Origin: an uncultured Rubrivivax sp.
GTDB taxonomy: Bacteria; Pseudomonadota; Gammaproteobacteria; Burkholderiales; Burkholderiaceae_C
Direction of reading: 5' to 3'
Assembly (NCBI GenBank): GCA_937967345.1
Contig: CALBTN010000342.1
Span: 1 to 7,285, forward strand
DNA: 7,285 nt
This document shows positions 5,183 through 7,285 of this stretch, in pieces; position 1 is the stretch's first letter; every line of letters starts with the position of its first letter. The position numbers and the translations under genes are program-made. The notes under the pieces are model-generated. The model was not told the origin of the DNA. It did no database searches and saw only the letters and a program-made list of their open reading frames with translations.

Positions 5183-6082
5183 ATGACAACCACCTTTGCT
5201 GCGCTGCCTGACACCCCGTGCTACCTGAACGGCGAGTACGGCCGCCTGTGCGATGCCCGGGTATCGGTGCTCGACCGCGGCTTCCTCTTCGGCGACGGCA
5301 TCTACGAGGTGGTGCCGGTGTACGGGCAGCGGCTGTTCCGCTTCGACGAGCACATGCAGCGGCTGCAGCGCAGCCTGGCCAAGGTGCGCATCGCCAACCC
5401 GCACGACCGTGACGGCTGGCTGCAGCGTTGCCGCCGGCTGGTCCATGGCCTGGCCGAGCACAGCGGCGCGCAGGACCAGGTGGTCTACATCCAGATTACG
5501 CGCGGCGTGGCGCCGCGCGACCACGTGATGCCGGTCGACATCGCGCCCACCGTGTTCATGATGGTCAGCGCGATGAAGCCGCCCAGCGCCGAGCAGCGCC
5601 ACCAGGGCGTGGCCTGCGTCAGCGCGCGCGACTTTCGCTGGGAGCGCGGCGACATCAAGAGCATCTCGCTGCTGGGCAACGTGCTGGCGCGCCAGATCTC
5701 GGCCGACCACGGCGCGGTCGAGACCATCATGTTCCGTGACGGCTACCTCACCGAAGCTGCCTCCAGCAACGTCTGGGTGGTGCACGAGGGGGCGGTGCTG
5801 GGCCCGCCCAAGAGCGAGCTGGTGCTCGAAGGCATCCGCGTCGAGCTGCTGCGCGAGCTGTGCGAGGAGGCCGGTATTGCCTACAACCTGCGCCCGATCG
5901 CCGAGGCCGACCTGCGCAGCGCCGACGAGGTGCTGCTCAGTTCGGCGACCAAGGAGGTGCTGGCCGTGACCCAGCTCGACGGCGAGGCGGTCGGCCACGG
6001 CGCGCTGCGCGGCAAGGTCGGGCCGGTGTATGCGCGGCTGTACGAGGCCTACCAGCGCGCCAAGGCGCTGCAGGCGATCTGA
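5183..6082 (+). CDS. dat: D-amino acid aminotransferase (class IV, PLP-dependent)
   Basis: This 299-residue cytoplasmic enzyme belongs to the fold-type IV aminotransferases. It most resembles D-alanine aminotransferase, which converts D-Ala plus 2-oxoglutarate to pyruvate plus D-Glu, feeding peptidoglycan precursors. Visible landmarks are RGFLFGDGIYEVVPVY (32-47), the substrate-side block; TRGVAPRDH (106-114), whose R112-x-H114 matches the carboxylate-binding Arg/His pair of Bacillus D-amino acid transaminase; Lys159 in RGDIKS, the expected PLP Schiff-base lysine; and EAASSN (191-196) for cofactor binding. The GPPKSELVLEGIRV segment (207-220) is a variant of the usual TPP...ILPGITR loop. Branched-chain aminotransferase and aminodeoxychorismate lyase are less likely because of the RxH pair. 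It heads the ybeD-lipB-lipA cluster, with DUF493 starting 2 bases after its stop. No Shine-Dalgarno is visible before the ATG. Confidence 0.88.
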   Translation: MTTTFAALPDTPCYLNGEYGRLCDARVSVLDRGFLFGDGIYEVVPVYGQRLFRFDEHMQRLQRSLAKVRIANPHDRDGWLQRCRRLVHGLAEHSGAQDQVVYIQITRGVAPRDHVMPVDIAPTVFMMVSAMKPPSAEQRHQGVACVSARDFRWERGDIKSISLLGNVLARQISADHGAVETIMFRDGYLTEAASSNVWVVHEGAVLGPPKSELVLEGIRVELLRELCEEAGIAYNLRPIAEADLRSADEVLLSSATKEVLAVTQLDGEAVGHGALRGKVGPVYARLYEAYQRAKALQAI

Positions 6083-6084
6083 AC

Positions 6085-6381
6085 GTGTCGGACCACAACG
6101 CGCCCGGGGCCAACGGCGGCGAGCGCGCCTCGCTGATCGAGTACCCGAGCCTGTTCCCGATCAAGGTGATGGGCGCGAGCCACCCGGACTTCGAGCGCAC
6201 GGTGGTCGAGATCGCGTTGCGCTTCGATCCGGCCTACGACCGCGGCACGCTGCAGCGCCGCGCCAGCGGCGGCGGCAACTATGTCGGGCTGACGCTGATC
6301 ATCAACGCGACCTCGCGCCAGCAGCTCGACGATCTGTACCGCTGCCTGAGCAGCCACCCGCTGGTCAAGGTGGTGCTGTAG
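6085..6381 (+). CDS. ybeD: DUF493 / YbeD family protein
   Basis: This is a 98-residue protein of the DUF493 (YbeD) family, small alpha/beta ACT-like proteins of unknown biochemical role found next to lipB in many proteobacteria. The core runs from LIEYPSLFPIKVMG (17-30) through the helix FERTVVEIAL, the RRASGGGNYVGLTLII strand region (58-73), and LDDLYRCLSSHPLVKVVL (81-98), which matches the family ending. The GTG at 6085 is taken as start because it lies 2 bases after the dat stop and gives the normal length; no Shine-Dalgarno is evident, so translation probably depends on coupling. Its TAG shares its last base with the lipB GTG. The position between dat and lipB suggests a tie to lipoate metabolism, but that is inference from context. 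Confidence 0.88.
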   Translation: MSDHNAPGANGGERASLIEYPSLFPIKVMGASHPDFERTVVEIALRFDPAYDRGTLQRRASGGGNYVGLTLIINATSRQQLDDLYRCLSSHPLVKVVL

Positions 6382-7049
6382 TGCGCGTGCAGCGGCTGGG
6401 GCGCAGCGGCTACGCCGCCACCTTGCAGGCGATGCGCGATTTCACCGCGGCGCGCGGCCCCGAAGACGAGGACCAGCTGTGGCTGGTCGAGCACGACCCG
6501 GTGTTCACCCAGGGCGTTGCCGGGCGCGCGTTGCACGTGCACGACGCCGGTGCGATCCCGGTGGTGCAGAGCAACCGCGGTGGCCAGGTGACCTACCACG
6601 GCCCCGGCCAGGTGGTGGCCTACCCGCTGGTGGACCTGCGCCGGCTCGGCATCTACGTCAAGGAGTACGTCTACCGGCTCGAGCACGCGCTGCTGAAGGT
6701 GCTGGAAGACTACGGCGTCACCGGCCATCGGGTCGCCGGCGCGCCGGGCGTGTACGTGCGCCTGGACGATCCCTTCGGCCATGCCGCGCTGGCCGGGCCG
6801 AGCGCACCCGGCGATCCGTTTCGCGGCCTGGGCAAGATCGCCGCCTTGGGCATCAAGGTCAGCAACCACTGCACGTACCACGGCGTGGCGTTGAACGTGG
6901 CGATGGACCTGAGCCCCTTCGGGCGCATCGACCCGTGTGGCTATGCCGGCTTGCGCGCGGTCGATCTGGCTACACTGGGCGTGCACACCGACTGGGCGGA
7001 TGCGGCGTCGAAGCTGGCGCGGCGGCTGACGGCCCAACTCACCCCTTGA
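6381..7049 (+). CDS. lipB: Octanoyl-[ACP]:protein N-octanoyltransferase
   Basis: This 222-residue cytosolic enzyme transfers octanoate from acyl carrier protein to lipoyl domains, such as E2 subunits of pyruvate and 2-oxoglutarate dehydrogenases and the glycine cleavage H protein; LipA then adds sulfur. It has the LipB signatures: RGGQVTYHGPGQ (67-78), GKIAALGIKV (151-160) with catalytic Lys152, YHGVALNV (166-173), and DPCGY (184-188) with the acyl-accepting Cys186, followed by GLRAVDLATLG. A stretch of about 20 residues rich in Pro, Gly and Ala (about 128-148) precedes the Lys motif and looks like a loop extension. The GTG at 6381 overlaps the ybeD stop by one base; a second GTG at 6387 is possible. 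No Shine-Dalgarno is seen. lipA starts 8 bases after its stop. Confidence 0.95.
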   Translation: MRVQRLGRSGYAATLQAMRDFTAARGPEDEDQLWLVEHDPVFTQGVAGRALHVHDAGAIPVVQSNRGGQVTYHGPGQVVAYPLVDLRRLGIYVKEYVYRLEHALLKVLEDYGVTGHRVAGAPGVYVRLDDPFGHAALAGPSAPGDPFRGLGKIAALGIKVSNHCTYHGVALNVAMDLSPFGRIDPCGYAGLRAVDLATLGVHTDWADAASKLARRLTAQLTP

Positions 7050-7057
7050 GCAACGCC

Positions 7058-7285
7058 ATGTCCGCACCCTCCGCGCCGAGCGAGCCGCCGGCCAGCGCCG
7101 CCTACGATGCCGCGGCCAAGCAAAAGTCGCAGGCCAAGACCTCGCGCATCCCGATCAAGATCGTGCCGGCGCAAACGCTGAAGAAGCCCGAGTGGATTCG
7201 CGTCAAGGCCGGCAGCCCGAGCACGCGCTTCTACGAGATCAAGCAGATCCTGCGCGAGCACAAGCTGCACACGGTGTGCGAGGAG
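7058..7285 (+). CDS. lipA: Lipoyl synthase, N-terminal part (cut by window end)
   Basis: Only the first 76 codons are present. LipA is a radical-SAM enzyme that inserts two sulfur atoms into protein-bound octanoyl groups to make lipoyl. Residues 41-73 (KKPEWIRVKAGSPSTRFYE, then IKQILREHKLHTV) are the conserved N-terminal region, and Cys74 in TVCEE is the first cysteine of the CX4CX5C motif that binds the auxiliary [4Fe-4S] cluster, which donates sulfur. The radical-SAM CX3CX2C motif would lie beyond the window. The first 25 residues are Ala/Ser/Pro-rich and look disordered. The ATG is 8 bases after the lipB stop, with only a weak GAG upstream, so it is probably co-transcribed with lipB. Confidence 0.95.
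   Translation, partial: MSAPSAPSEPPASAAYDAAAKQKSQAKTSRIPIKIVPAQTLKKPEWIRVKAGSPSTRFYEIKQILREHKLHTVCEE

Noticed and set aside
5034..5186. Small plus-strand frame from ATG 5034 ending in a TGA that overlaps the dat ATG
   Set aside because: Codon use is irregular (TTA, CCT, CGA, GGG) and unlike the neighbours, the product is Arg/Gly/Ala-rich low complexity, and it would span the putative dat promoter.

Overview
The window looks like chromosomal core sequence from a high-GC betaproteobacterium, most likely of the order Burkholderiales. The reasons are strong G/C preference at third codon positions in every gene, frequent GTG/TTG starts, few Shine-Dalgarno sequences, and the gene order dacA - dat - DUF493 (ybeD) - lipB - lipA. 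I cannot fix the genus from sequence alone. No rRNA, tRNA, CRISPR array, insertion sequence, prophage or attachment site was seen.

Left part (1-2115, + strand): a strong hairpin-plus-T-run terminator ends whatever lies upstream. It is followed by a HemJ/CopD-family four-helix membrane protein, a long VanZ-family membrane protein starting 2 bases after hemJ, and a small thioredoxin-fold [2Fe-2S] ferredoxin with a TTG start. A hairpin region (2159-2212) closes this block. It contains three complementary segments that could form alternative structures.

Middle (2303-4934): dacA, a periplasmic D,D-carboxypeptidase with signal peptide, all three active-site motifs and a C-terminal amphipathic helix, runs rightward. 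A 14-helix DHA2-type MFS transporter on the minus strand faces it tail to tail. Just upstream of the transporter, with its TGA overlapping the transporter's ATG, is a short unexplained minus-strand reading frame with strong coding-type codon use but no usable start codon. It is the least explained item in the window.

Right part (5183-7285, + strand): a tight cluster of D-amino acid aminotransferase (dat), the DUF493/YbeD protein, the octanoyltransferase LipB, and the first 76 codons of lipoyl synthase LipA, cut by the window end. Gaps are -1 to +8 bases, so they are probably one operon. LipB and LipA make protein-bound lipoate. Dat uses D-alanine, which DacA releases from peptidoglycan. The region therefore combines cell-wall D-Ala metabolism with lipoate synthesis, in an order recalling E. 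coli dacA-ybeD-lipB-lipA but with dat added and the transporter module placed in between.
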